NCBI GenBank assembly: GCA_037349315.1 | Contig: JBAIAC010000054.1 | Span: forward strand, 2,356,001 to 2,420,000 | Source: Chelydra serpentina | Lineage: Eukaryota; Chordata; Testudines; Chelydridae | Reading direction: 5' to 3' | Length of the DNA: 64,000 nt | Shown here: positions 23,004 to 33,117 of the stretch, piece after piece | Layout of the letters: each line of letters starts with the position of its first letter | Position numbering within the stretch: the first letter of the stretch is position 1 | Notes under the pieces: model-generated | Told to the model about the DNA's origin: nothing | The model's database searches: none | Seen by the model: the letters and a program-made list of their open reading frames with translations, nothing else | Position numbers and translations under genes: made by a program

Positions 23004-24369
23004 TCAAGGCATCCCTGATCCTTGTGGCCCCATGCTGTGCCCCGCTAATAGCCCTGGTCTCTGGTGTTCAAACTCAGCCTCCAGGCACTGAGCCTCAGCG
23101 GTCCAGTTCTCAGTGAAGCTTTCACCCTTCCCTTCACAAATATTATGGAGCGTACAGCACACGGCTATAAGCATAGGAATATTGTCATCAGCCAGGTCCA
23201 ACTTCCCATAGAGGCAGCACCAGCGGGCTTTTAAACGGCGAAAAGCACACTCAACAGTCATTCTGCACTTACTCAGCCTGTTGTTGAACTGCTCCTTGCT
23301 GCTGTCAAGTTGCCCCGTGTATGGCTTCATAGGCCACAGCATTAAGGGGTAGGCGGGGTCTCCTGGGATCACAATGGGCATTTCAACTTCCCCTACGGTG
23401 ATCTTCTGGTCCAGGAAGAAAGTCCCTGCTTGCAGCTTTCTGAACAGGCCACTGTTCTGAAAGATGTGTGTGTCATGCACTTTTCTGGACCAGCCTGAGT
23501 TAATGTCTGTGAAACGCCCACGGGGGGAGGGATAGCTCAGTGGTTTGAGCTTTGGCCTGCTAAACCCAGGGTTGTGAGTTCAATCCTTGAGGGGGCCATT
23601 TAGGGATCTGGGGCAAAAATTGGGGATCGGTCCTGCTTTGAGCAGGGGGTTGGACTAGATGACCTCCTAAGGTCCCTTCCAACCCTGATATTCTATGAAT
23701 ATGCATGCTGTCTCCGCCCCTCCGCAGTTCGGGAAGGCCATTTGTGCAAAGCCATCCACAATGTCACGCACATTGCGCAGAGTCATGGTCTTTTGGAGCA
23801 GGATGCGATTAATTTCCCTGCGGACTTTCGTCAACACGAGTTCAACGGTCGACTTTCCCACTCCGAACTGTTTAGCGACTGATCAGTAGCAGTCTGGAGT
23901 AGCCAGCTTTCACAGTGCTATCTCCACCTGCTTCTACGACGACAGGGCAGATCTCATTCTCCTGTCCTTGCGCTGCAGGGCTGGGGCAAGCTCATCACAC
24001 AGTCCCATGAATGTGGCTTTCCTTGTGCGAAAGTTCTGCAACCACTTCTCGTCATCCCAGACGAGCATCACGATGTGACCCTATCATGATGTGATCCCAC
24101 CACTCAGTGCTTGTTTCCCAGGCCCAAAAGCGGCATTCCACTGTGGTCAGCACCTCCGTGAATGCCACAAGCAATCTTGTGTCATAGCTACTGCATGTGG
24201 GGAGATCAATGTATCGCTTCTCTTGCCTTTGTAGTTTAAGAAGTAACTGCACTCCACTCGTGATGTGTTGGTCAGAGCGAGCAGCATACTGCTCAACAGT
24301 TTGGAATCCATTCCTGCAGCCTGAAGAGGTAGGGCTCGCAATACAGACACCATTGAAATATGGTACCAA
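23004..24369 (-). pseudogene. Harbinger DDE transposase, broken and interrupted by a SINE (copy 2)
   Basis: The minus-strand C-terminal half (23004-23480) is one open frame of 158 residues with VHDTHIF-like second Asp box, IPGDPAYPLMLW, and the third acidic site in CRMTVECAFRRLKARW. The N-terminal half is at 23667-23861 (GKSTVELVLTKVRREINRIL) and 24052-24369 (TSTEWWDHI). The SINE at 23522-23698 replaces about 86 bp that copy 1 still has (10851-10936), removing the segment between the first Asp box and the second Asp. The element is dead, although its C-terminal frame is longer than in copy 1. Confidence 0.85.
23522..23698 (+). mobile_element. tRNA-derived SINE with CR1-like tail (Cry-SINE type)
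   Basis: The head keeps Pol III promoter boxes: an A box in GATAGCTCAGTGGTTTGAG and a B box in GTGAGTTCAATCCTTGAG. The 3' part, GGACTAGATGACCTCCTAAG through CCAACCCTGATATTCTATGA, is the CR1 tail, so the CR1 machinery probably mobilised it. This head-tail pairing defines the tortoise Pol III/SINE. It lies inside Harbinger copy 2. Confidence 0.93.
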
Positions 24370-24676
24370 ATTGATTGAAGCAAAGGGATTGCTGAAATGC
24401 GAAGCAGTGCATCATGGGGCATTGGGACAGGACCCAGGATGCTCCGCAACCACCTCCGCCTTCCCACATGTCTTAGCGGCAGAAGAGAAAGAGGTGCTCT
24501 GTGGGATAGCTGCCCAGAGTGCACCGCTCCGAATAACGCTGTAAGTGCCGCAAGTGCGAGCATGCTATTGCGCAGGCAGGTGATGTTGTGAACACACAAC
24601 AGCGGTTTCCCTTCAGTGCTCTCTGAGCGGCGCTGTAACAGCCGGCGCTGTAACTCTGCCAGTGTAGATACTTGCC

Positions 24677-26091
24677 TTCAGAAGCAACTTAGGTGGGATG
24701 CTGCCCATATTGTCTTCTGTGTCATAAAGGCTAACCCAGCGGCACTAAGAGCTAATCATCTGCTTGTATGTTCATGATCTAGTCAGGAATGCAGTGGTTG
24801 ATTAAAAACTAGACTACGTGTTGGGTATAACAGTTGGTATAACTACTGTTCATTTTTAGTGTAGTAAAATAACGTTTAACCCAGGAAGTACTTATGAAAA
24901 TCATTTTCCCTTGGATCGTTTGTATTGCAAATACTTACAGAAGCAAGTGGGAAATGGCTATGCCATGCTATTCTCTCTACTGCTTCTAAGGCCCCATCAA
25001 AAAGAATTGAATGTTTCTCTCCTTTCTAGGCCAGTCGGCTTGCTCTTAAGCTAACTGGAAGGGTTACTGTTGACTTTGAGCAGGGCTTGAGCAATTAATG
25101 ATACATCTACTAGGTGACTTAACCTTGTTAGCAGCAGATATGTACATGATTAGAGAGCTCCATAGTGCTGGGGTAGTGTCTTGGTGAAAAGTCCAGCCCC
25201 ACTGATACTCCAGCTAATGAGACACATGAGGGAGAGCACTGGGATTTGTACCTGGATCCTGCTGGGGTTGGGGGGCTCCATCTTCTATTTAGTCTCTAGC
25301 TAGTAGTTGTCTTTATAAATATGAAGCTCCATTCCCTCTAGCTGCTGGAAGGGAAGGGGAGCTTCCTCTCTTCCCCCTCCCCCCCCTCTCCTCTTCCCCG
25401 CCAGAGCCTCTTGCCTGTTGAGAGGGTCTCACTAACTTTACCTCTCCCACAAAGTATCTTGGCTGCTGCATGGAGGAGAGGGTGTTTCTATTACTCTACC
25501 TCTCCTCTCAGCCTTCTGGCTGCTGTAAGTGTGTGTGTGGAGACAGATTTGTGCTATGTTCCTCCTAACTGTGTGCAAGTCTGGTGTGTTGTCTTTCTCT
25601 GAATTACTCTACTGGCTTCACAGCCTTCTGCAGGAGTGTGAAATTGACACAATTGTAACCAGACCCAGGCTCTGGTAGTAAACCTGAACAGTCTCGTTAA
25701 TTTCACTCTCATGCTGCTTAGCTATACCAGAAACAGAGGCACTAGCTCTATCTGCAGGCTCAAGAAGACAGTACTGTATGTACAGTCTACATTTGTTTTT
25801 GTGTCTGCAAGGTTATTTCCCTGCAAGGACTCCAGCACTAGGGAAAAGCTCTGGCGGGGGGAGCCTTTCCCCACTGCCTCCCCCCTTCCAAAACCTTTCA
25901 TTGACATGTGTAGCTACACACTGCAATATGGACATAGCTTGTTTTTCATGGCGGCATATAGCTGAACACCTTACAAGCTGCCCAGAGTGATGTGTAGTGT
26001 AGATGTAGCCACAGTGACTAGTACTCTGCAAGTAGCCGTGTTGATTTTAGTGGAACTACTTGTGGAGTAAGATACTACTCAGGGCTGGTCT
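24677..26091. other. Unassigned intron sequence
   Basis: I see no exon or clear mobile element. A C/T-rich tract lies at about 25365-25400, and the segment 25890-26015 may be a degraded MITE (TGTGTAGCTACAC and AGTGTAGATGTAGCC), but I cannot delimit it. Confidence 0.4.
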
Positions 26092-26368
26092 ACACTAGCC
26101 CACAAATTCGAAGTAAGATACGCAACTTCAGCTACGTTATTCACGTAGCTGAAGTCGAAGTATCTTATTTCGAACTTTAAAGTACTTACCCCTGGTCCAC
26201 ATGGCGGCGCGCAGCTCCCCCGTCGACTCCGCCTGCTCCGTTCGCAGAGCAGGATTACCGGCGTCGACGGGGGAGCACTTCCTGGTTCGATTTATCGTGT
26301 CTAGACAAGACGCGATAAGTCGAACCCAGAAGATCGATCCGACGCTGCGGGTAAGTGTAGACTAGCCC
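26092..26368 (+). mobile_element. MITE with two internal hairpins, copy A
   Basis: The 277-bp element is flanked by TCA (26089-26091 and 26369-26371) and ends in GGGCTGGTCTACACTAG and GTGTAGACTAGCCC. Inside, 26107-26174 is a hairpin (arms about 31 nt with TTCGAAGTAAGATAC and GTATCTTATTTCGAA, core ACTTCAGCTACGT/ACGTAGCTGAAGT), and 26284-26326 a second one with 20-nt arms. A CpG-rich middle joins them. It is the same family as 34604-34898, in the opposite orientation. The 3-bp duplication suggests PIF/Harbinger. Confidence 0.85.
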
Positions 26369-26560
26369 TCAGTATGAGCAAGGGTGGCAAAATCTGGCCT
26401 TATGATTGGATGACTTTAGAAATGTACTGCGATAGAAACAAAGGACTGTGTCGTCTAGTTGGCTGAAGCAAAAGGTTCAGAACTCGGAAGATTTTCGTTT
26501 TTAGTCCAGTGAGACCTGTGGCACTCTGACTTTAGGCAAGTCACTTGATCACCTTGTGCC

Positions 26561-26685
26561 TAGGGTGACCAGACAGCAAGTGTGAAAAATTGGGATGGGG
26601 GTGGGAGGGTAATAGGCTTCTATATAAGAAAAAGCCTCAAATATTGGGACTGTCCCTATAAAATCGGGGACATCTGGTCACCCTA
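26561..26685. mobile_element. Short MITE with TAGGGTGACCAGA ends
   Basis: The ends TAGGGTGACCAGA and TCTGGTCACCCTA are inverted repeats with a single difference, and an 8-bp duplication, CTTGTGCC/GTTGTGCC with one mismatch, flanks them (26553-26560 and 26686-26693). At 125 bp it has no coding part. The duplication length fits a hAT-derived MITE. This is a common repeat of sauropsid genomes by recognition. Confidence 0.8.
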
Positions 26686-26754
26686 GTTGTGCCTCAATCA
26701 GTCAAGCTGGAAAATTGGATGCAGAGCAGGAGTTGCTTTGCAAAACCAGACTTA

Positions 26755-27008
26755 AGGCTCGTCTATGCTGGCAATTTCCAGCGCCGCAACTTTCTCTGTT
26801 ATGGAAAAACACCCCCCTGAGTGCAGCAAGTTTCAGAGCTGTAAAGCGCCAGTGTAAACGGTGCACCAGTGCTGGTAGCTATGCCTCTTGTGGAGGTGTG
26901 TTTTTAGAGCGCAGGGAGAGCTGTCTCCCAGTGCTCTGCCGTGACTACACAAACCACGTTAAAGCCCTGCTGTGGCAGCACTTTAGCATTGCCAGCGCAG
27001 ACTAGCCC
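26755..27008. mobile_element. PIF/Harbinger-type MITE
   Basis: TTA is duplicated on both sides (26752-26754 and 27009-27011). The ends AGGCTCGTCTATGCTGGCA and TGCCAGCGCAGACTAGCCC are inverted repeats. The core, including GAGTGCAGCAAGTTTCAGAG and TAAAGCGCCAGTGTA, matches the MITE at 6536-6819. The end motif CTGGCAA resembles that of the two long Harbingers, which may be its source of transposase. Confidence 0.85.
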
Positions 27009-27028
27009 TTAGCCAAAGATCAGCTGCA

Positions 27029-28888
27029 ATCATAGAATCATAGAATCTCAGGGTCGGAAGGGACCTCAGGAGGTATCTGGTCCAACCCCCTGCTCAAAGC
27101 AGAACCAATCCCCAACTAAATCATCCCAGCCAGGGCTTTGTCAAGCCTGACCTTAAAAACCTCTAAGGAAGGAGATTCCACCACCTCCCTAGGAACCCAT
27201 TCCAGTGCTTCACCACCCTCCTACTGAAATAGTGTTTCCTAATATCCAACCTAGACCTCCCCCATTGCAAACTGAGACCATTACTCCTTGTTCTGTCATC
27301 TGCCACCACTGAGAACAGCCGAGCTCCATCCTCTGTGGAACCCGCCTTCAGGTAGTTGAAGGCTGATATCAAATCCCCCATCACTCTTCTCTTCTGCAGA
27401 CTAAATAACCCCAGTTCCCTCAGCCTCTACTTGTAAGTCATGTGCCCCAACCCCCTAATCATTTTCATTGGAGAGAGTCCAGCGGAGGGCAATCAGTCCA
27501 CATCCTTTCTGTAGTGGGGGTCCAAAACCTGGACGCACTATTCCGAGTGTGGCCTCACCAGTGCCGAATAGAAGGGTATAATCACTTCCCTCGATCTGCT
27601 GGCAATGCTCCTACTAATACAGCCCAATATGCCGTTGGCCTTCTTGGCAACAAGGGCACACTGCTGACTCATATTCAGCTTCTCATCCACTGTAATCCCC
27701 AGGTCCTTTTCTGCAGAACTGCTGCTTACCCAGTCGGTCCCCAGCCTGTAGCGGTGCATGGGATTCTTCCTTCCTAAGTGCAGCACTCTGCATTTGTCCT
27801 TGTTGAACCTCATCAGATTTCTTTTGGCCCAATCCTCCAATTTGTCTAGGTCACTCTGGACCCTCCAGTGTATCTACCTCTTCCCCCAGCCCCCCAGGTT
27901 AGTGTCATCTGCAAACTTGGTGAGGGTGCAAATCCTCCTATCCACATAATTAATAAAGATGTTGAACAAAACTGGTCCCAGGATCCACCCCGGGGTACTC
28001 CGCTTGATACTGGCTGCCAACTAGACAGTGCGCCATTGATCACTACCTGTTGAGCCCAACAATCTTGCTAGCTTTCTATCCACCTTGTAGTACACGGGTG
28101 GGCAAACTATGGCCTGTGGGACCGTCCGGCCCGGCCCTTGAGTTCCTTCCTGGCTGGGGAGGCTAGTCCCTGGTCCCTCCCCTGTAGTTATGCCACCGTG
28201 CGGGGCTGCAAGCTCCTGCTGCTCTGAGCGACATGGTAAGGGGATGGGGAACGGGGGGGGAGGAGGTTAATAAGGGGCAGGGGGTTCTGGGGGGGCAGTC
28301 GGGGTAGTTGGATGGGGTGGATGTTCTTGAGGGGGTGGGGGGCAGTTGGATAGGGGGGTGGAGTCCTGGGAGGGGGCAGTCAGGTGACAAGGAGCAGGGG
28401 GTGTTAGATGGGTTGGAGGTTCTGAGGGGGCAGGAAGTGGGATGGGGCGGAGGCCAGGATGTTTGGGGAGGCACAGCCTTCCTTACCCAGTTCTCCATAC
28501 AATTTCACACCCTGATGTGGCTCTCGGGCCAAAAAGTTTGCCCACCCATGTTATAGTCCATTCATCCAGTCCATACTACTTTAACTTGCTGGCAAGAATA
28601 CCTTGGGAAACCGTATCAAAAGCTTTGCTAAAGTCAAGATCTATATCATCCCCCATATCCACAGAGCCAGTTACCTCATCATAGAAGGCAATCAGGTTAG
28701 TCAGGCATGACTTGCCCTTGGTGAATCCATGTTGACTGTTCCTGATCACCTTCCTCTCCTTCAAGTGCTTCAAAATGGATTCCTTGAGGACCTGCTCCAT
28801 CTTTTTGCTGGGGACTGAAGTGAGGCTGACCGGTCTGTAGTTCCCCAGGTTCTTTCTTCCCTTTTTAAAATATGGGCACTACATTGGG
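27029..28888 (-). mobile_element. CR1 LINE, 5'-truncated, split by a hAT element
   Basis: The minus-strand 3' end has the CR1 octamer-type tail (ATAGAATCATAGAATC on +) at 27029. Upstream pieces are the C-terminal ORF2 part at 27163-27384, the [20 protein letters not shown] block at 27538-27840, and the RT part at 28576-28800 with [20 protein letters not shown] and [13 protein letters not shown]. It ends near 28888. Stops and frameshifts kill it. A hAT-like element interrupts it at 28093-28550. Confidence 0.92.
28093..28550. mobile_element. hAT-like non-autonomous element inside CR1
   Basis: Ends CACGGGTGGGCAAACTATGG and AAAAGTTTGCCCACCCATG are inverted repeats with mismatches. Flanking TTGTAGTA and TTATAGTC (28085-28092 and 28551-28558) are a diverged 8-bp duplication of the CR1 target. 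The inside is GC-rich with G-rich minisatellite-like text and no transposase. Confidence 0.8.
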
Positions 28889-29929
28889 CTATATGGGCAA
28901 TCAATGTGGGCAATCATGCGTAAGTTCAAAGAAACGTCTGCTATTTGTACTGGTTACTCTTTTTACAGGATTTTCATACTTGTTAGCTAAACCAACAGTG
29001 CATGGTTTCCTGGATTGAAAGTCAGAGTTGGTTAAATTCAATCACAATGTGATAGGGAATTTTTTTTTTTTAAACTTGGGCCATTGTGTTCAATTGCTCA
29101 ATCTTTGCTCAATTGCTGTGTACTTGTAGGTGTTGCCAGTACAAATTGTTGCTTCAGTCCCTGGTGTGGCACTTGTCTGAAAATAAACTCTCTAACAAAG
29201 GCATTGTGTGGGTCTGTGTTACTTATGGGAGTAGATCACTTACTCAGACTGATCAAAATATGGCTTTCTAACTGCAACTGCTTACCCTGCGCTATGAAGC
29301 TGAGCTGTTTCTGGCTCATGCATCATCAGTAATAGTTTCTGCAGTTGGAATGTAGTTAATAAATCTGACTCAGACAAATCCAGTTTACTCTCCTTAGCTG
29401 TGGTTTCTGTAGTGCTTTCAGGAGTAAAAATATTATTTTTTGTCAGAAGAGTACGCTAATATGACTTGGAATTTGCACAGAAACAGACCTTGTGTGTGTC
29501 TTGTTTAGTGATATATGTTTCAATTCCTGTTTGGTGCGTTTGTGTGAGGGTTTTTAAAATATTAGTAAAGTTGATCTCCGTTAGAATACCTCTACTCTGA
29601 AGTTTTCTGTCGCAAAGATCTTTGTTCTCAGCATTTAATTAACTTTTAGTCTTAAAGAGGGTGGCAGCTCTCTGTATGATGCAAAAAAGAATCCAAATGG
29701 GGTTTTGAACAGCTCATGAAGTAATGTGTTCCAAATTTGCAACTTAATTAAATAAACTGTCTATAAATCTCACTTCTATTACCAGTAATTTTCAAGGGGT
29801 TCTTTAAAGAGAGCAGCTTTTGAAGTACATCAGAGAGGGAATGCGGTGGGGTTTTTAAGGCTTTTTTTATTGGCACTTAGATATTCTGTTTTTTCTTTCT
29901 TTTAGCTTTGTAACATATTTGCTTTGGGT

Positions 29930-29933
<4 letters not shown>

Positions 29934-29960
<27 letters not shown>
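29934..29960. repeat. Poly-T tract just upstream of a RABL6 acceptor
   Basis: Twenty-seven consecutive T end 46 bases before the acceptor AG at 30005-30006. It could be the poly-A tail of a lost antisense insert or a simple expansion, and it adds to the pyrimidine tract. Confidence 0.9.
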
Positions 29961-30006
29961 GCCAAATCCTCCTTTCTAAAGTTTTGTGTCCTTATTCCAC
30001 TTCTAG

Positions 30007-30054
30007 CCACCGATGATATCGTAAAGGTTGAAGTCTGGGACGTAGTTGACAAAG
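30007..30054 (+). CDS. RABL6: RABL6 exon (switch II region), 48 bp
   Basis: This microexon-like 48-bp exon completes the split Thr codon (A|CC) and encodes TDDIVKVEVWDVVDK plus one base of the next Gly codon. The acceptor is CCACTTCTAG and the donor G|GTAAAG. The WDVVDKG text stands where other Ras-family proteins have WDTAGQ (the DxxG/G3 box), so the canonical Gly and Gln are absent, as in mammalian RABL6. This implies GTP hydrolysis unlike that of ordinary Rabs. It is bordered by introns of 17.2 and 9.1 kb. Confidence 0.96.
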
Positions 30055-30902
30055 GTAAAGACTTACTGTTTCCTTTCTAATGTGTCTTAGTTCCTTTTTT
30101 AAAACTTAAATTAGAAGAATTTATGTAAAATTTAGAAACTATTTGCTTTCCTTCCTTTGATAAAAATGTTTGTTAATTTCCTGAAGTAACCTGGCAGGTC
30201 TGGGAATTCTCCCTCATTAGCAGACAAGCTCAGATTTGCCATCTTAACTTCAGGGTGAACAAAGAATTTAGAAGCAATTGCAAAAAGCCTGAACTTCTCA
30301 AAGTTGGTTGGCTTCATTCATTCAAAAATGGACCAAATGATTTGATTTCTAGTATGTTTGGTAAACTTCATTTCCTCTCCCTTTTTTAGGCCGCTAGTTC
30401 ATTCTGTTTATAGTAGTACCCATTGAACTGTCTTTTTGAAGGAATAATCTTGTTAAAAGAATAGTTTCGCTGTGCAAAATAGTGGGGTTTTTTTTTTTTA
30501 AAGTGAATTACTTGGATCCACTTACATTATTGCATTTTCTGTGTGCTAATCTAAACCCTTTTTATAACATGCCTACTGGGGAAAAAATCAGCATGTGTTT
30601 TAAAATGTAGCCATTTCTGAACAAAGTCTTTGGGAGCTGAGTATTTCATGTGATGACAAAATGTAGCTTTTAAAACATGATAGCATATCAGAAAGATAAC
30701 TGTATATTTTTAGTTCTTAGGAAGCCAAAAGCTGTACCAAACACACAGTCGGAAGCTGTTGGCAGAAGAGTTACATATGAATTCCATTCATAACAGCACA
30801 TTCTTTTGCATGAACTGAAGTTACGTTTGATTTGGGAAAATGACTTAGACCTATATCTCTTTAAAAGTGCGGTAATGGTTAGAAAAGTGACTTTGTAAAT
30901 AT

Positions 30903-30931
30903 AGCGTGCACACACCCACACACACACACAC
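30903..30931. repeat. (CA)n microsatellite
   Basis: An imperfect CA dinucleotide run of about 14 units, CACACACCCACACACACACA, is seen. Confidence 0.9.
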
Positions 30932-32741
30932 TCTGCAGATCTGCCCTTTAGGTGATCTGGGTCAGATTTGCTGACTAGTGATGAAAATTTACATTTTTAT
31001 CATCTTACTCCTGTTTCCAATCCTGCAGAACCCGTAGAACCTTGGGAGACTCTCAGCTGGAATCTGTTCTGGCGTCCGTACCCCCAACAGAACTATGAAT
31101 TAAATCCCAGGAGCACTGTCTTTTATCTCCAGGTGTACAGAAGTGTGCCACTCACGCACGCTTTAATTTAATCTTTATTAGAGCTCAGTTGGATCAGGGT
31201 TACTGGTGAGGTGAGAGCCAGACCCCATCTTGACTTTCAAAACTTACCCTAAGTGTGCAGGGCTGGCATCCAGGAGGTCCATCTTTTTTTACTTCCCTAT
31301 AGACAAATCTGGTATGAAGTAATTGAGACAATGAACATGTGACCCTGTGATGCCAGTATTTTATTTTATTTCTGACTTGCTTCTCAGAGCAGAGCTGCAC
31401 TTTAGACTCCAAAGATTTGTCATCCTGGTTGCAAAACAGACTAAGACAGAACTGGCATTTGCAGAAGTCAATACCACTTCAGTCACACTGACTTCCAGGG
31501 GTGGAGTGTGCCTGAAGTTTAAAGGGTCTGTCCTCTTTCCCCCACATTTCCCAGAGGGGGAAAATGTCATTCTGTTAGAATCCCTGTTTATGGAATAAAT
31601 AAACCCACGTTTTTTATGTAGTTACAGGTTCATGTGCTTAGTTAGTGCAGTGTAATGCAATCCAACTCTGACAGTAGTGCAATTCTGTGATACACGCACC
31701 TCAAACAACAATGCAAACTAGCCTTTAAGGAATTGTTCATGTCTCACTGTTTCATTTCATTTCCATTTTTCTTCCTGTGCACTCAGGGCAAAAAATCCTT
31801 CTGCACGATGCTTTGGGTGAGAGTGACACTAGTCTAGACCATAGCCGTTTATTAGCAAAACCTCTAGTGCTGTTGCTGTTGAATGATGGGATCTGATCCT
31901 TGCTTTACCCTCTCCTAGAGGATCCTATGTAATGTGCGTACTTAGAGTTGTGCAGTGTGCTGCATTTACAAGACTGCCTTTGAAAATGCCACCAACTCGT
32001 GTACACTGAATGTGGCAGTTCAAAGTTGTATGTCGATTCCCACCTAAAATTATGACTTGCACCCCCACCCCTGAAAAAGTGTCTCTGCTTTCAAGGGGAA
32101 AATCAAATGGAAGGCTAAACATGTTAGCAAATCTGACTTGGTTAAATGCATAAACATTGAGTACTTTGATTTCTCTCTTCATAGTAAACTGGTGGTGACT
32201 TAACCAGTTCTACAAAAAGATGCACGAGTGGACACACTGTTCAAATCTGGTCTTGTAGAGCAGCTTGATACCTTTGTATCTGCTATGTAGTGCTGCCAGG
32301 GTGTACACGTGTGTAACGTGTGTGTCAGATTTTTGGAAGTTTTGCTAAACTACATCCCAAGAAATGTCACTTTGATTATTTTATTGACATCAAAGAGTAG
32401 AAATCTCTGGTAGCAGCAGTGTGGTGGTTGTGAGGACTTGCTGCAGCTTCATTGTACTAAGAGTTTTGCCTGCCACTGTATCAGTACAATCCATGCAGTC
32501 CTGACTCATCTCTCAGCTTTGATGTGAGTTGTATAACTGATGCAATTCAGAAAGCTTTTACAGAACCTGAATGCAAGGCAGCTACTTGAGTCCAGATGTT
32601 TCAAGAGCTGTAGTCACCTATTTTGTAACTCCTGCCATTCATTACTAGTTCCTAAGTCATCCCTTTTATGGTAATGGGAGGGTCAGGTCACAACTTGTTT
32701 CAAAACAATATTCATCTGTGCATCCCAGAGTAATGTAAACC

Positions 32742-33117
32742 AATGGCTCTCAACCTTCCCAGACTACTGTGCCCCTTTCAGGAGTATTTGTCTTGTGTAC
32801 CCCCAAGTTATCTCACTTAAAAACTACTTGCTTACAAAATCAGACATTAAAAATACAAAAGTGTCACAGCACACTATTACTGAAAAAATGTGCTTTCTCA
32901 TTTTTACCATTTCATTATAAAATAAATTGGAATATAAATATTGTACTTACTTTTGAGTGTATAGTATACAGAGCAGTATAAACAAGCCATTATATGAAAT
33001 TTTAGTTTGTACTGACTTCACTAGTGATTTTTATATAGCCTGTTGTAAAATTAGGCAGATATCTAGATGAGTTGATGTACCCCAGGGGTATGTGTACCCC
33101 TGGTTGAGAACTACTGA
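32742..33117. mobile_element. hAT-like non-autonomous element
   Basis: An exact 8-bp duplication TGTAAACC flanks it (32734-32741 and 33118-33125). Left end AATGGCTCTCAACC and right end GGTTGAGAACTACTGA are inverted repeats of the TCTCAACC type common to hAT/Charlie elements. The A/T-rich interior (376 bp in total) has no transposase. Confidence 0.88.

Larger units (their letters stand above)
20605..24676. mobile_element. PIF/Harbinger DNA transposon, near full length, copy 2
   Basis: This 4.1-kb element keeps the left end GGCCCTGTCCACACTGGCAA and the right end TGCCAGTGTAGATACTTGCC, imperfect inverted repeats. TTA precedes it (20602-20604) and TTC follows (24677-24679), a decayed 3-bp duplication. 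It has the same convergent gene layout as copy 1 and matches it along nearly its whole length. A SINE (23522-23698) interrupts the transposase. Both genes are broken. Confidence 0.9.
12769..30006. other. RABL6: RABL6 intron, 17,238 bp
   Basis: A phase-1 intron. It holds the solo LTR (13364-14179), a plus-strand CR1 split by a hAT (14810-17753), Harbinger copy 2 (20605-24676), three MITEs (26092-26368, 26561-26685, 26755-27008) and a minus-strand CR1 split by a hAT (27029-28888). The unassigned parts, 12769-13363, 14180-14809, 17754-20604, 24677-26091 and 28889-30006, show no exons. 14430-14800 and 17760-18545 are GC-rich and may be two pieces of one unknown repeat split by the CR1. Confidence 0.9.

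Noticed and set aside
23522..23600. tRNA gene, from A and B boxes
   Set aside because: The boxes belong to a SINE head: there is no cloverleaf acceptor stem, and a CR1 tail follows. The same holds for 40420, 42637, 45043 and 51241.
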